Shown here: one piece after another, positions 63,373-64,000 of the stretch
Layout of the letters: each line of letters opens with the position of its first letter
Numbering within the stretch: position 1 is the stretch's first letter
Assembly (NCBI GenBank): GCA_009911065.1
Contig: QXWR01000015.1
Location: forward strand, 1-64,000
Direction of reading: 5' to 3'
DNA: 64,000 nucleotides
DNA from: Clostridiaceae bacterium
GTDB lineage: Bacteria; Bacillota; Clostridia; Lachnospirales; Lachnospiraceae
Notes under the pieces: generated by a model
What the model was told of the DNA's origin: nothing
What the model saw: only the letters and a program-made list of their open reading frames with translations
The model's database searches: none
Position numbers and translations under genes: made by a program

Positions 63373-64000
63373 AATTAAACCGTACAGCACAGAGAACTGT
63401 GGAGATTTTGAAATTGGTTTCCAAAAATCCGGAAGGAATAACCCTGGATGAGATTTGCGAGAAATTAGATCTTCCCAAAACCAGCGCTTATGATATTGTC
63501 ACAACGCTGGCAGAGATGGGAATGGTGAAGGTGGACAAAGGAGTGCGCCAGCGGTATACCATTGGGCTGATGGCTTACCGGATTGGGATTCGCTACACCA
63601 ACAATCTGGATTTTATCGGGGTAATGGAACCCGAGGTGCGTACCTTTGCCAAAGAGGTGGGAAAGACGGTGTTTTTTGGTGTGCAGTCGGATTATGAGGT
63701 GGTGTATCTGTGCAAGGCGGAGCCGGAGAACCCCATTATCACCACAGCTACTGTGGGGACAAAGAACCCAATGTACTGCACTTCCCTGGGGAAGGCAATT
63801 CTGGCTTTTTGCGACGAGGAAACCTTTAGCCAGATTCTTGGCCGGATTCAGTTTTCAAAAAAAACCGAGAAAACAATTTTGAATCGGGAATCGTTGATAA
63901 GAGAATTGGACAAAGTAAGAGAGCTGGGATATGCCCTGGATGAACGGGAGCTGGAAGATCACATGGAATGCGTCGGCGCTCCGGTATTTGGCGCTGATGG
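63369..64000 (+). CDS. IclR-family regulator (incomplete at window edge)
   Basis: 210 residues visible before the window ends; typical length about 250. Winged helix: NRTAQRTVEILKLVSKNPEG, LDEICEKLDLPKTSAYDIV, LAEMGMV and RYTIGLMAYRIG. IclR effector domain follows with the conserved SDYEVVYLCKAE, NPMYCTSLGKAIL and GYALDERELE. KdgR-type members repress 2-keto-3-deoxygluconate catabolism, and the altronate dehydratase next door makes exactly that compound. So control of the downstream Entner-Doudoroff step is likely (inference). Confidence 0.85.
   Translation, partial: MKLNRTAQRTVEILKLVSKNPEGITLDEICEKLDLPKTSAYDIVTTLAEMGMVKVDKGVRQRYTIGLMAYRIGIRYTNNLDFIGVMEPEVRTFAKEVGKTVFFGVQSDYEVVYLCKAEPENPIITTATVGTKNPMYCTSLGKAILAFCDEETFSQILGRIQFSKKTEKTILNRESLIRELDKVRELGYALDERELEDHMECVGAPVFGAD

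Noticed and set aside
1..64000. CRISPR array, tRNA and rRNA genes
   Set aside because: Looked for spaced direct repeats and for the T-loop/anticodon pattern on both strands and found none; a search program would be needed to exclude degenerate cases.

Overview
The window looks like a piece of a Lachnospiraceae (Clostridium cluster XIVa, human-gut type Firmicute) chromosome. The support is the consensus sigma-A promoters and strong GGAGG-type ribosome sites, a set of families typical of these genomes (DUF5688, DUF6809, DUF4313, DUF7666, PcfJ), and a core chromosomal order including scpA-scpB, hflX and carA-carB. No rRNA, tRNA or CRISPR array was found by eye.

Region 1 (about 1-25.1 kb, every gene on the plus strand) is the right-hand part of an integrative mobile element whose left part lies outside the window. 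It carries a VWA-domain protein, then an AT-rich cargo block (Phd/VapC-like toxin-antitoxin pair plus a two-gene nuclease/SMC-like ATPase pair that resembles Lamassu/ABC-type defence). It continues with a long train of small accessory genes: DUF5688, a PAPS-reductase-like protein, a PcfK/AcrIIA9-like protein, DUF7666, PcfJ-like, DUF6809, DUF4313, a frameshifted AAA ATPase with a DUF4143-type C-terminus, and Cys-rich proteins. A strongly structured 0.4-kb non-coding stretch precedes a recombination module of three consecutive large serine recombinases. Five proteins of the block carry a pentapeptide resembling the DnaN sliding-clamp-binding motif, four of them at the extreme C-terminus. This is the most unexpected pattern in the window.

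Region 2 (25.1-28 kb) is a graveyard and insertion zone: an Rpn-type nuclease whose 3' end is duplicated downstream as a separate reading frame, a truncated DUF1848 gene, a transposase zinc-finger relic, a small membrane protein and a composite inverted-repeat element.

Region 3 (28-64 kb) is chromosomal. It holds a chemoreceptor translationally coupled to an FMN-binding lipoprotein, an alpha/beta hydrolase, and a five-gene CDP-pentitol/polyol-phosphate surface-glycan operon. Next come scpA-scpB, dut, a TPR protein, hflX, a GntR/FCD regulator and a SpoIID-like peptidoglycan-binding protein. A solitary adenine methyltransferase with its XRE regulator forms an AT-rich island just upstream of carAB. 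After carAB come an ABC-2 exporter cluster with a zinc-ribbon membrane protein, an L,D-transpeptidase, and a galacturonate catabolism locus (lacI-uxaC divergent from uxaA). The two uxa promoters each carry a near-identical palindromic operator. The window ends inside an IclR-family regulator.
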